Shown piece by piece: positions 15,851 through 23,357 of a stretch of 50,539 nt of DNA. A program made the translations under genes and the position numbers. The stretch spans positions 1 through 50,539 of IMG/VR virus record IMGVR_UViG_3300037258_000268; one strand, 5' to 3'. This DNA is from a virus. Below the pieces are notes generated by a model, which made no database searches, was not told the DNA's origin, and saw only the letters and a list, made by a program, of their open reading frames with translations. Within the stretch, counting starts at the first letter, position 1, and each line of letters opens with the position of its first letter.

Positions 15851-16431
15851 GCCGGCCTCGCCGTCACCGAGGCACCAGCAAGATCCCAGCCGTCCCATGA
15901 CCATGCATCCGTCTTCGCCGACCAGACGAGGCCTTCGGCGATGTCCCCGGCCCGGGCCGGGCTGACGGCGATCACGTCGAGGCTGACTATCGCAGCCGAG
16001 GGCGACGTCGCGGCAACGGCTGTCCGCACCGCGTCGTCCTGAACTGCCGCGGCCGCGACCGCCGCGTCGAGCTCGGCTGCCTCGCCGTCGCGCCAGGGGA
16101 CGTCCTCGGGGCGCGCGATGACCGCGTCCACCCTGAACAGCCGCCGGGGCCGGAGGAACGACCCACGCCCCTGCTCGAGCGTCACCCATCCCTCAGCTGC
16201 CAGCATGCGGAGCACCACGCTCGCGTTCTCCAGCGAGATCTTGTGGTTCCGGTTCAGCTCGGCCCGGCTGGGCGCCCTGCCCTTGTCGTCGTAGCGGCCG
16301 GCAATGATCTCGGCACGCACGATGGCGGCGACCGCGGCGGCCGTAACCGCGTCCTTCGGTGTCATGAGGGCTTCGGCGAGCTGGGGATCACCCGCTACAT
16401 GGTAGAGATCGCGGTCCGTATCCGATAGCAC
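15847..16431 (-). CDS. GntR-family transcriptional repressor of the transfer-like operon
   Basis: A 194-residue protein starting at GTG 16431 with an AGGGGG ribosome site. The winged HTH is at about residues 30-95 (AAIVRAEIIAGRYDD, then PSRAELNRNHKIS, then SVVLRMLAAEGWVTLEQGRGSF). The C-terminal 95 residues do not resemble a known ligand domain. It diverges from the translocase operon across a promoter and perfect palindrome. In pSAM2-type elements a GntR protein (KorSA) represses transfer genes; a similar role is inferred. Confidence 0.75.
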   Translation of the reverse strand: MLSDTDRDLYHVAGDPQLAEALMTPKDAVTAAAVAAIVRAEIIAGRYDDKGRAPSRAELNRNHKISLENASVVLRMLAAEGWVTLEQGRGSFLRPRRLFRVDAVIARPEDVPWRDGEAAELDAAVAAAAVQDDAVRTAVAATSPSAAIVSLDVIAVSPARAGDIAEGLVWSAKTDAWSWDGWDLAGASVTARPA

Positions 16432-16441
16432 TCATTCCCCC

Positions 16442-16469
16442 TTGACTCTGGGCGTTGCACGCTTAGGCT
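16442..16469 (+). promoter_or_regulatory. Promoter of the translocase operon
   Basis: TTGACT (16442-16447) and TAGGCT (16464-16469) are separated by 16 nt, a good vegetative promoter. It lies just upstream of the palindrome at 16474-16489 and 42 nt before the first gene. Confidence 0.6.
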
Positions 16470-16473
16470 TAGT

Positions 16474-16489
16474 CTGTAGTCCACTACAG
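16474..16489. promoter_or_regulatory. Perfect palindromic operator
   Basis: CTGTAGT-CC-ACTACAG is a 7+2+7 perfect inverted repeat. It lies immediately after the -10 box, covering the expected start of transcription. Its GT...AC symmetry is that preferred by GntR proteins, and a GntR gene is divergently encoded next to it. Confidence 0.65.
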
Positions 16490-16510
16490 AGATAATCAAG
16501 GGGATGCCCG

Positions 16511-17035
16511 ATGAACCGCGCAGACCGCAAAGCCTGGCGCTCAGCCGGCACTCTCACCGACCTCGGCGAGCTCGTGGTCAGGTGGCTGAACGGGGAGATC
16601 CAGCAGACTCCCTGCCACATGGGGCCACCGGAGCGCGAGACGATCCCGCTTATCCCGGCGCTGACAGTCATCAACCGGGGCGGCCTCATCACCGCCTGCT
16701 CCCAGCGCGCAGAAACCCTCAACGGGGACACGTGGAACACGTGGGTCGACGGCTTCGCCACCGACGCCGTGCTAGAGCGCCTGCAGGAGGCTGTCGCCGG
16801 GACGCCGCTGGTCCTGGCTGCCTGCAGCCGCCGCGTCCACGAGCACGACCGTGCGCGCATCTGGGCGCGCTGCCTGTGGCGTGAGGAGACCGGCTTCTGG
16901 GCTGAGAGGTGCCCGGCTGTCGCGGCCGCGCTACAGGGCTGCTGGTTCGTTTCTGTGGAAGACCCCGAGCCGGGGCGCAATGACCTGCTCTGGGGCACCC
17001 TCACCCGCGCGCTCGTCACCGGACACGCAGCATGA
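16511..17035 (+). CDS. DUF6919-like protein
   Basis: A 174-residue protein starting at ATG 16511 behind AAGGGG. The opening (RADRKAWRSAGTLTDLGELVVRWLNGEI) and the internal NRGGLITACSQ match what I recall of the Streptomyces DUF6919 family, often found beside transfer or plasmid genes. Function is unknown. It is the first gene of the operon controlled by the palindrome and overlaps the next gene by 4 nt. Confidence 0.6.
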   Translation: MNRADRKAWRSAGTLTDLGELVVRWLNGEIQQTPCHMGPPERETIPLIPALTVINRGGLITACSQRAETLNGDTWNTWVDGFATDAVLERLQEAVAGTPLVLAACSRRVHEHDRARIWARCLWREETGFWAERCPAVAAALQGCWFVSVEDPEPGRNDLLWGTLTRALVTGHAA

Positions 17036-17367
17036 TCCCCCGCCCTGTAGTCATCGCCGCCAAAGTCCTGACAGTTCTCGTGGTGGTGCTTGCCCTGGCA
17101 GTCAGCCTCCAGGTGCTCGCGGCCATCATGATCGGCGCAGGCGCGCTCGCGCTCGCGGCCTACCGGTTCGGCATCGTCCCCGTCATCGCCGCCCTCGCCG
17201 GCACTGCCGCCGTCATGCTCGCCGTAATGCTCGGCCCCCACGCCTTCCTGGCGCTCGCGTTCAGCATGGCGGTGCTCACAATCGGCGCCCTCGCGTACGG
17301 CATCGCCCGCGTTGCCGCTGCGGGCGGCGTCAGCCCCGGCATCATGTGCTGGGAGGCGGCGTCATGA
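17032..17367 (+). CDS. Small multi-pass membrane protein (Spd-like by context)
   Basis: A 111-residue protein that is almost entirely hydrophobic, with three or four predicted membrane helices (VLTVLVVVLALAVSLQVLA, IVPVIAALAGTAAVMLAVML, AFLALAFSMAVLTIGALAYG). It overlaps both neighbours by 4 nt. Streptomyces conjugative elements encode small membrane Spd proteins that spread DNA between mycelial compartments. Position next to the translocase suggests this role, without a family-level match. Confidence 0.65.
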   Translation: MIPRPVVIAAKVLTVLVVVLALAVSLQVLAAIMIGAGALALAAYRFGIVPVIAALAGTAAVMLAVMLGPHAFLALAFSMAVLTIGALAYGIARVAAAGGVSPGIMCWEAAS

Positions 17368-19520
17368 CGCACCCCGACGACGACGACGGCAACGTAGTCC
17401 ATCTGCCTACCGTGCCTCCGTCCGAGTGGGGCGGCGCGATGCGGGACCGCTTCGAGCATGTCCTTGACGACGAAGACGACGCCGCCGACGCGCTCGACAA
17501 CCCGCAGCCGGTCCACCCGCCAGGCGGCTACCAGCTGCCTCGCATCAGAGCGGAGCGGGCACCTGTCCTCCCCTCCTGGCTACGCGACCCCGAAGCACTC
17601 AAGGTCGAGCTAGCCGACCGCTGGGACCAGTTCCTGTACGAGTTCCAGTTCCACGGCATCCGCTCACCCTGGTACCTCGCCAAGACCGGCGGTTACGCCC
17701 TGTGGGGCCTGGCCGTCGCCGCTGACCGGCTACGCCGCTGGTGGTGGCTGTCAGAGGCGACCGGGGCCCGCCTGCTGGCCGCCCTCGAACACGACGGCCG
17801 CGAGTACCGCACCCAGCACCTGCACCAGCGCAAGGTCCGCGCCGAGCGCGGGGCGATCATCGGCGTCACCGCCGTCTTCACCCTGCTCCCCCTGCTGGTC
17901 ATCACGCTGCTCGTCCCGTGGCTCTGGCTCGGCATCGCCCCGCTCGCCACCGCGCTGCTCGCCCGCGCCGGCCGCCCCGCCGGCAAGCGGATCATCACCG
18001 CGTCCATGGCCCAGCACGCCACCCGCGTCATCAGCGAGGACACCCTTGTCCGCGCCTACGCCGTCGGCAGCCTGTGCAAGCCCGGCACCGAAGGCCAGGG
18101 GCTCGGGCTCGGCGTCATGGCACGCGAGCGCAACGGCACCACCGTCGATGTCATGCTCCCGCACGGCAAGACCTTCGCCGACGTGCTCACCGCGCTGCCG
18201 AAGATCGCGTCAGGCCTCGACGTCAAGGAATCCCAGATCGTCCTGACCGAGAGCGAGGTGTCCGGGCGCCGTCACCGCATCTGGATCGCCGACGAGGACC
18301 CGCTCGGCATCCCCGCGGGCCGCTCCCCGCTGCTCGACCTCAAGCGGCGCAACGTGTGGCGTGACCTGTTCCCGATGGGCCTCGACCAGTTCGGCCGGGT
18401 AGTCGCCTACAGCCTCCTCTGGGTGTCGTTCCTGATCGGCGCGCAGCCGCGCAAGGGCAAGACGTTCACTGCCCGCCACCTCGCCCTGTTCTGCGCCCTC
18501 GACCCCCACGTCCGCATCACGATCGCGGACGGCAAGGCGTCCCCTGACTGGCGCGCGTTCCGCTACGTCGCCCACCAGGCGATATTCGGTACCCGCCCGA
18601 CCCGCGAAGGCGACCCCCGTCAGCGGCTGCTCGAGGCGCTGACAGGCGTCGTCAAGCACATCGAGGACGTCAACGAGTTCCTTTCCACCCTCACGACCAC
18701 CGAGTGCCCGTACGGCAAGGTCACCGAGGAACTGTGCCGCAAGTACCCCAAGCGCGTGTTCATGTGGCTGGTCGTCATGGAGGAGTTCCAGGAGTACGTC
18801 GAAGGCGACGACCAGGACCTCAACAAGAAGATCGCCGGGCTGCTGGCAACCATCCGCGCCCTGGGGCCGTCCGTCGGCGTCATCCTGATCAGCAGCACGC
18901 AGAAGCCTGCCGGCATCGGCAGCGGCGACGTGCTCCGCCTCATGGCCCGCTACCGCGACAACCACGACGTCAGGATCGCCCTCAAGTGCGGCAGCAAGAC
19001 CGTGTCCGAGGCGGTGCTCGGCGGTGACTCCCTGGCCGAAGGCGACGACGCCACCAAGCTCCCGAGAGGCAAGCGGTTCAAGGGCATCTGCATCTTCCGC
19101 GACCATCCCGACTTCGAGACCAGCCTGACTGTCCGCGGGTACCTCGCAGACGGTGAGGACGCCGAGGTCATCGTCCTGGCCGGCCGCCGCTACCGCGAGC
19201 AGGCCGGCACCCTCAGCGGCGAGGCAGCCGGCGAGGACCTGACCGTCCCGGCGCGCGACGTGCTCGCCGACGTGCTCGACATGTTCCGCGACGGCGAGGC
19301 CGGCCTGCACTGGAGAGTGCTCGCCAAGCGGCTGGACGACGAGGTTCCCGAGCGGTGGGCTGACGTCACCCACGGCGCGATCTCAGCTCAGTGCCGCGCT
19401 CTCGAGGTCCCCTCGGTCCCCGTCAAGATGGCCGGGGAGTCCGACCGCGGGTGCCGCCGCGCCGACATCCTGGCCGCCATGGGGAGGGAACGTGCCGCCG
19501 TCTTACCCCCCATCCGGTAA
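17364..19520 (+). CDS. FtsK/SpoIIIE-type DNA translocase (TraB-like)
   Basis: A 718-residue protein with an N-terminal acidic region, two membrane helices near residues 170-210 (IGVTAVFTLLPLLVITLLVPW), Walker A GAQPRKGKT at about residue 360, Walker B VFMWLVVMEEF, and a C-terminal domain (about 630-710) resembling the winged-helix recognition domain of FtsK/TraB. TraB proteins of Streptomyces plasmids form hexamers that pump double-stranded DNA into recipient hyphae after reading short repeats. Finding it in a phage element is the key anomaly of this window. Confidence 0.85.
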   Translation: MTHPDDDDGNVVHLPTVPPSEWGGAMRDRFEHVLDDEDDAADALDNPQPVHPPGGYQLPRIRAERAPVLPSWLRDPEALKVELADRWDQFLYEFQFHGIRSPWYLAKTGGYALWGLAVAADRLRRWWWLSEATGARLLAALEHDGREYRTQHLHQRKVRAERGAIIGVTAVFTLLPLLVITLLVPWLWLGIAPLATALLARAGRPAGKRIITASMAQHATRVISEDTLVRAYAVGSLCKPGTEGQGLGLGVMARERNGTTVDVMLPHGKTFADVLTALPKIASGLDVKESQIVLTESEVSGRRHRIWIADEDPLGIPAGRSPLLDLKRRNVWRDLFPMGLDQFGRVVAYSLLWVSFLIGAQPRKGKTFTARHLALFCALDPHVRITIADGKASPDWRAFRYVAHQAIFGTRPTREGDPRQRLLEALTGVVKHIEDVNEFLSTLTTTECPYGKVTEELCRKYPKRVFMWLVVMEEFQEYVEGDDQDLNKKIAGLLATIRALGPSVGVILISSTQKPAGIGSGDVLRLMARYRDNHDVRIALKCGSKTVSEAVLGGDSLAEGDDATKLPRGKRFKGICIFRDHPDFETSLTVRGYLADGEDAEVIVLAGRRYREQAGTLSGEAAGEDLTVPARDVLADVLDMFRDGEAGLHWRVLAKRLDDEVPERWADVTHGAISAQCRALEVPSVPVKMAGESDRGCRRADILAAMGRERAAVLPPIR

Positions 19521-19602
19521 CGCCCGCGTTACCGCCCTGACCAGCGCGAACACGCGACCGAGTTACCCGCGTTACCGCCGCGTGCCGCTGACCTGCGGTA
19601 AC
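19515..19602. repeat. GTTACC/GGTAAC cluster 3' of the translocase (clt-like candidate)
   Basis: Five GTTACC or GGTAAC hexamers lie in 88 bp: 19516, 19528, 19562, 19571 and 19597. The first two form a perfect 9+2+9 inverted repeat (19515-19534) that includes the translocase stop codon, and the third and fourth are tandem. TraB proteins recognise short repeats in the clt locus, which in pSVH1 lies by traB. These repeats are therefore a candidate recognition site or an operator. Confidence 0.5.
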
Positions 19603-19658
19603 ACCAGCACCCAAGTTCACATCGGGGCCGCCCCTGCAAGCACCCCATGGGGGTCACG

Positions 19659-20120
19659 GTGAAGCTCCAGCTGACCTTGTTCACCTGCGGAGGATGCGAT
19701 AAGCCCCGCGGCCTCCATCACCTGTGCCGCGGCACCAGGAAAGGCCGCGACAAGCCCCGCCTGACCGTCCGCTACGAGTGCAAGAAGTGCGGCCGCAGCG
19801 TCCGCAACCCGTTCCGCCACACCTGCTCGATCCGCACCGACTGGGCGCGCAGGCGCAAGGCAGCCGCCCGCCGGGCGAAAGCAGCTGCCCGCCGCGAGCT
19901 CCGGAAGAAGCGCGCCCGCGAAGCCGCCGCCCGCCGCAAGGCGGTCGCCGCCGAGCGCCGCGCCAAGGCCAGGGACGCCAAGCGCACCAGGCCGCGCGCC
20001 GAACGCCACAACCCGCGCAACTGCCGTGACCCCGAGTGCACCCGCTACCCCTGCCACCTCTACGACGACGGATTCACCGACGGGCTCACAGCAGCCGCGC
20101 AAGGGAGAGAAACCCGATGA
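19659..20120 (+). CDS. Highly basic zinc-finger protein
   Basis: A 153-residue protein. GTG 19659 is preferred because GGGGG lies just upstream; ATG 19647 in frame adds four residues. The N-terminal part has CGGCDKPRGLHHLC and CKKC, then RHTC, giving two zinc sites. A long Arg/Ala/Lys helix of about 60 residues follows, then RDPECTRYPC. It may bind nucleic acid and is likely co-transcribed with the translocase despite the repeat-filled gap. Confidence 0.65.
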   Translation: MKLQLTLFTCGGCDKPRGLHHLCRGTRKGRDKPRLTVRYECKKCGRSVRNPFRHTCSIRTDWARRRKAAARRAKAAARRELRKKRAREAAARRKAVAAERRAKARDAKRTRPRAERHNPRNCRDPECTRYPCHLYDDGFTDGLTAAAQGRETR

Positions 20121-20371
20121 TCCATACCCTCTACCAGCTCGGTGTCGCGTTCATGTTCCTTCTGGCCATCGCCGCCTACCGGCTCGGCAGGGCATGGATC
20201 GACCCGTTCCGCACCTGCCGCCGCTGCGAAGGGAACGGCGTCAGCGGCAGCGGGAAGACCTGCCGCCGCTGCAAGGGCCGCGGTGAAGTTCGCAGGCTCG
20301 AAGCCCGGTGGACGCTCCGCGCCCACTTGGCCCTGGTCCGCGCGATCGAGGAAAGAAGGCAGTTCCGATGA
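20117..20371 (+). CDS. Membrane protein with DnaJ-type zinc motif
   Basis: An 84-residue protein starting in an ATGA overlap. One N-terminal membrane helix (YQLGVAFMFLLAIAAYRLG) is followed by CRRCEGNG...CRRCKGRG, the CxxCxGxG pair of the DnaJ zinc domain, and a helical basic end. Such small membrane zinc proteins recur in Streptomyces mobile elements. Function unknown. Confidence 0.7.
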   Translation: MIHTLYQLGVAFMFLLAIAAYRLGRAWIDPFRTCRRCEGNGVSGSGKTCRRCKGRGEVRRLEARWTLRAHLALVRAIEERRQFR

Positions 20372-20646
20372 GCCCCCCGATCGTCGTGCGTCGGTGGAGG
20401 CTGAAAGTGTGCTGGATCTGGGTCGGCGACCCGCCGCCGACGTACACCGTCGAGGTCATCACCCCGCCGCGCGCAGCCGTCACCGCCGGCCCGGCATCCC
20501 TGCCGCCAGCCGCCCGGCCGGCGCTCGCTGCCCCTGCCGAGCTCGCTCGAGGAGACCATGACGCCGCCGGGCCTGCGTGGTGGTGCCACGTGTGCATGAG
20601 GCCGGTCCCGGCCAGCGAGGTGCCCACGCACCAGCACGACAGGTAG
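20368..20646 (+). CDS. Hypothetical protein with C-terminal CxxC
   Basis: A 92-residue protein in an ATGA overlap with the DnaJ-motif gene. It has a basic, Trp-rich start (VVRRWRLKVCWIWVGD), an Ala/Pro-rich linker and a terminal WWCHVCMRPVPASEVPTHQ that could hold zinc through two Cys and two His. Last gene before the DUF2637 protein. Unknown role. Confidence 0.6.
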   Translation: MSPPIVVRRWRLKVCWIWVGDPPPTYTVEVITPPRAAVTAGPASLPPAARPALAAPAELARGDHDAAGPAWWCHVCMRPVPASEVPTHQHDR

Positions 20647-20683
20647 GGCCACCCGGAGAACTACGACGGAAGACAGGACGACG

Positions 20684-21652
20684 ATGACCATCACCGCCCC
20701 GCTGACACACGCCAACGGTGCGACGCATCCGCAGCCGCCGCCGTCTGTTCCCCTCTTGCCGCGCGGCCCGGCGTGCCCGTGGCCCTCCGGCGACGTGACG
20801 CCGGACACGGGCACGCTCACCGCTGTCGCGGCATCGGCCGTGTCGCGCTTCTTGTCGCGGCTGCGCGTTCCGGACGGCGACACGGTGATCACCTGGGCGA
20901 TGGCAGCCGCCGTCGCGCTTGTCGCGGTCGACGCGGCGATCGTGTCGTACTCGCACATCTACGGCCTCGCGACAGGCCATTGGGGGAGCGGCGCTGAGAC
21001 AGGGATCCAGGCGCGGCTGCTGCCGCTCAGCATTGACGGGGTGATCTTCGAAGCGTCGCTGGTGAAGCTGTACGGGGCGCGACACAAGACGGTGCGCGGT
21101 CCGCGTCGCAGGTTCCGCATGCCGGGTCTGGCGACGTTCATGTTGTGGCTCGGCATCGTGGCCACTGTCGCGGCGAACGTCACCCATGGCCTGCCGTCGT
21201 CGCTGCTGTCGCCTGTCGCGCACATGGTCATCATGGCGCTGTTGTCGGCGTGGCCGGCGGGGGCGCTGATCGGCTCGGTGGAGATGGCGATGGGCCTGGT
21301 GCGCGACAAGCACGCTGTCGCCTCGGCCCGCGGGGGTGACGCCGGCGACGAGGACAGCGACAAGACCGCTGCCGACGAAGAGGACGCGCGCCGCGCCGCC
21401 CGCAGCGTCGCAGCACCGCCGGCATCGCGCAAGCCGCGACGTGCCGCCGTTAAGCCCGGGCCGCGATCCGCGACGCCACCTGGCACCTCCGATCCTGTTG
21501 TCGCCGCGATCAGGGACCACGACGCGTGGAAGGCAGGACGCAGGCTCACGCGCGACGACAAAGACGAGATCGCGAAGACGGCCGGAGTGTCGCGCCGTAG
21601 TGTCGAGCGCTGCCTCGCCGACGCGCGGCGCATGGGGCCGCAGAATCCTTAG
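20684..21652 (+). CDS. DUF2637 membrane protein with C-terminal HTH
   Basis: A 322-residue protein with four membrane helices at about residues 65-205 (WAMAAAVALVAVDAAIV, LLPLSIDGVIFEAS, FMLWLGIVATVAANV, VIMALLSAWPAGALIGSVEMA), the DUF2637 layout. The C-terminus carries an HTH (TRDDKDEIAKTAGVSRRSVERCL). DUF2637 genes are typical companions of FtsK/TraB genes in actinomycete integrative elements and are thought to be Spd-like. The gene is unusually dense in TGTCGC/GCGACA sites, often made with T-ending codons that are otherwise rare here. Confidence 0.8.
   Translation: MTITAPLTHANGATHPQPPPSVPLLPRGPACPWPSGDVTPDTGTLTAVAASAVSRFLSRLRVPDGDTVITWAMAAAVALVAVDAAIVSYSHIYGLATGHWGSGAETGIQARLLPLSIDGVIFEASLVKLYGARHKTVRGPRRRFRMPGLATFMLWLGIVATVAANVTHGLPSSLLSPVAHMVIMALLSAWPAGALIGSVEMAMGLVRDKHAVASARGGDAGDEDSDKTAADEEDARRAARSVAAPPASRKPRRAAVKPGPRSATPPGTSDPVVAAIRDHDAWKAGRRLTRDDKDEIAKTAGVSRRSVERCLADARRMGPQNP
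20824..21603. repeat. Fifteen TGTCGC/GCGACA hexamers within one gene
   Basis: TGTCGC starts at 20824, 20841, 20853, 20920, 21166, 21207, 21214, 21316, 21499 and 21598. GCGACA starts at 20877, 20969, 21079, 21303 and 21357. From base composition, about one would be expected in 780 bp. Several sites use codons such as GCT, CTT, ACT, CCT and GTT before GTC-GC, rare choices in this GC-rich window, which suggests selection on the DNA and not the protein. Confidence 0.6.
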
Positions 21653-21671
21653 CGCGCCGCGTTGTCACCAC

Positions 21672-21687
21672 TCATCTGGATAGATGA
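21672..21687. promoter_or_regulatory. Inverted repeat upstream of gene at 21698
   Basis: TCATCT-GGAT-AGATGA is a perfect 6+4+6 palindrome 11 nt before the next start codon. It may be an operator or an mRNA hairpin controlling translation of that gene. Confidence 0.4.
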
Positions 21688-21697
21688 TCATTGGCGC

Positions 21698-22426
21698 ATG
21701 ACTGCGCAGGCATGCCCGGGCGGGTGCAACTCCAGGTACTGGAAGGCGTGGGACGCCTACGACAAAGCCGTCGCGGCGTACGACCCGCTGAACCCCGCGA
21801 CGTCGCGGCCCGAGCCGCCTGAGGTCCGCTGGCGCGCCGACGGCGAGCCCGTCTGGTGCGGTGAGCACACCGCCCAGATACGCCGCGAGCTCGCATCCCT
21901 CGACGACCTGTCCGCCCTGCTGCTGCGCACCGCCGACGGCTACGAGTCACAGCCCCGCACCGAGCGCGCCGGCAGCTCCCCCGAACCCCGCTCACCGTCA
22001 CCTGCCGCGGAGAAACTCGACGAGCTCGACCGGCTCCTCACCTCATGGGAGAAGGGCTACCGGGACCTCATGGGCTGGGACTCACCACCCAAGCGGGGCA
22101 CTGACGCCGACCGGCGTACCACCTGCATCGCGTGGCTGACCAGCCACCTCGACGGCATCCTCACCTCCGCCTACGCAACCGAGTTCGGCTGGGACGTCCT
22201 CGCCTGGCGCAAGCTCCTCGCCCGCGACGTCAAAGGCGAGCCGCCACCCGGCAGGCGCCTGCCGCTTCGCTGCCCGAAACCAGGCGGCTGCGGGCTCCTC
22301 ACCCTCACCCGGAAAGACGCCAACCGGGTGGAATGCGCCAACCCAGCGTGCCAGCGGAGCCTCTCGTGGGACAAGTACGAGGAGGAAGTGGGACACGCCG
22401 CGGCGGCGGTCACAGCGGGTTCTTGA
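21698..22426 (+). CDS. Hypothetical protein with zinc ribbon, pre-terminase
   Basis: A 242-residue protein with ATG 21698. An N-terminal CPGGCN and later WCGEH could bind metal. A central helical region follows (AAEKLDELDRLLTSWEKGY). The C-terminus has CPKPGGCG...CANPACQRSL, a four-cysteine ribbon. It closes the left part of the rightward transcript before a strong hairpin. No family name can be given. Confidence 0.65.
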   Translation: MTAQACPGGCNSRYWKAWDAYDKAVAAYDPLNPATSRPEPPEVRWRADGEPVWCGEHTAQIRRELASLDDLSALLLRTADGYESQPRTERAGSSPEPRSPSPAAEKLDELDRLLTSWEKGYRDLMGWDSPPKRGTDADRRTTCIAWLTSHLDGILTSAYATEFGWDVLAWRKLLARDVKGEPPPGRRLPLRCPKPGGCGLLTLTRKDANRVECANPACQRSLSWDKYEEEVGHAAAAVTAGS

Positions 22427-22438
22427 CCGCATGTTGTC

Positions 22439-22455
22439 ACCTTGTGTACCTTGTG
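22439..22455. repeat. ACCTTGTG direct repeat
   Basis: ACCTTGTG occurs at 22439-22446 and 22448-22455 (9-bp period) in the gap between the zinc-ribbon gene and the terminase region. It is a possible regulator or packaging-protein site; small terminases bind repeats near their own genes. Confidence 0.35.
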
Positions 22456-22466
22456 CGTGGACTTGC

Positions 22467-22496
22467 ATGCCCCTGGAGCCATCGCTCCAGGGGCAT
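22467..22496 (+). terminator. Strong hairpin before packaging genes
   Basis: A perfect 13-bp stem from ATGCCCCTGGAGC to its complement with a 4-nt loop (CATC). It should separate the transfer-like block from the packaging genes. There is no long U-tract. Confidence 0.6.
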
Positions 22497-22520
22497 TCTC
22501 GCGTTCAGGGGGTGTGCCGT

Positions 22521-22814
22521 GTGACTCCCCAGCCTCCCGCCGACCTCGACCTGACCGCGCTGCTCACCGCAGCCCAGGCATGCCTGTACGCCGGCCTCGT
22601 CGACGACCAGGGCAAGCCGAAGGTCAACGTCATCGTCAACTGGCGCAACCGCGGCCTCCTCCCCGTCGCAACCGACGACGCAGGCCGCGAGATCCGCGAC
22701 TGGCGCGGCCGCCCCTCCTACCGGCTCCTCGACGTCGCGAAAGCCGACGCCAAGACCAGGGAGCGCGCCGCCGTGATGGCCGGACGACTGACCGCACGGG
22801 CAAACGCCGCATAG
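22521..22814 (+). CDS. Small DNA-binding-like protein upstream of terminase
   Basis: A 97-residue protein. GTG 22521 is preferred (AGGGGG 7 nt upstream); GTG 22512 is the alternative. The core VNWRNRGLLPVATDDAGREIRDWRGRPSYRLLDVAK resembles MerR/excisionase-like winged HTH domains, where a helix and wing read DNA. Located right before the small terminase, it may help mark the packaging site or regulate late genes. Confidence 0.6.
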   Translation: MTPQPPADLDLTALLTAAQACLYAGLVDDQGKPKVNVIVNWRNRGLLPVATDDAGREIRDWRGRPSYRLLDVAKADAKTRERAAVMAGRLTARANAA

Positions 22815-22828
22815 CTGACAGGAGGCAC

Positions 22829-23344
22829 ATGCCCCCGATCAGCGACGCCACCCGCGCAGCCGTCCTCACCGACATCAGAACAGGCGGCCAGTCCGCCAGG
22901 CAGATCGGCAGAACACACGGCATCAGCGACGCCACCGTCCGCCGCATCGCCCGCGCCGAGGGCATCACTGACGCATGGTCGCGCGACAAGACCGAAAAGG
23001 CGACACGTGCGCGCGTGGCGGACAATGCGGCGAAGCGCGCCCAGCTCCAGTCGGATCTGCTCGACGACGCGCAGAAGTTCAGGGACCGGGCCTGGTCGAA
23101 GTACAAGATCGCGGTGGCCGGCCCGGACGGCGCTGAGATCGTCGAGCTTGAGCTGCCGCCGCTCCCGGATGCTGCTCGGGCGTACACGGCGATCGGGATC
23201 ATCGTCGACAAGGACCGCGCGTATGAGCGGGACAAGTCGGGGTCGGGCGGGACGGATCACGCTAGGTCGATGCTCGGGCAGCTGATGTCGGGGCTGGCTG
23301 AGGTGTTCGGGGACGAGACGGACACACCGTCAGGCGACGGCTGA
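22829..23344 (+). CDS. terS: Terminase small subunit
   Basis: A 171-residue protein with ATG 22829 behind a perfect AGGAGG. It has an N-terminal HTH (SARQIGRTHGISDATVRRIARAEG), a central helical oligomerisation-like region (AKRAQLQSDLLDDAQKFRDRAWSKY) and a variable C-terminus. It is directly followed by the large terminase gene. It should bind the packaging site on phage DNA and regulate the motor. Symbol by role. Confidence 0.8.
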   Translation: MPPISDATRAAVLTDIRTGGQSARQIGRTHGISDATVRRIARAEGITDAWSRDKTEKATRARVADNAAKRAQLQSDLLDDAQKFRDRAWSKYKIAVAGPDGAEIVELELPPLPDAARAYTAIGIIVDKDRAYERDKSGSGGTDHARSMLGQLMSGLAEVFGDETDTPSGDG

Positions 23345-23357
23345 CGGGAGCGGCGCC

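Noticed and set aside
18210-19373. 387-codon minus-strand frame opposite the translocase
   Set aside because: Val/Asp/Gly/Leu-rich antisense frame with no domain; the plus strand has Walker motifs.
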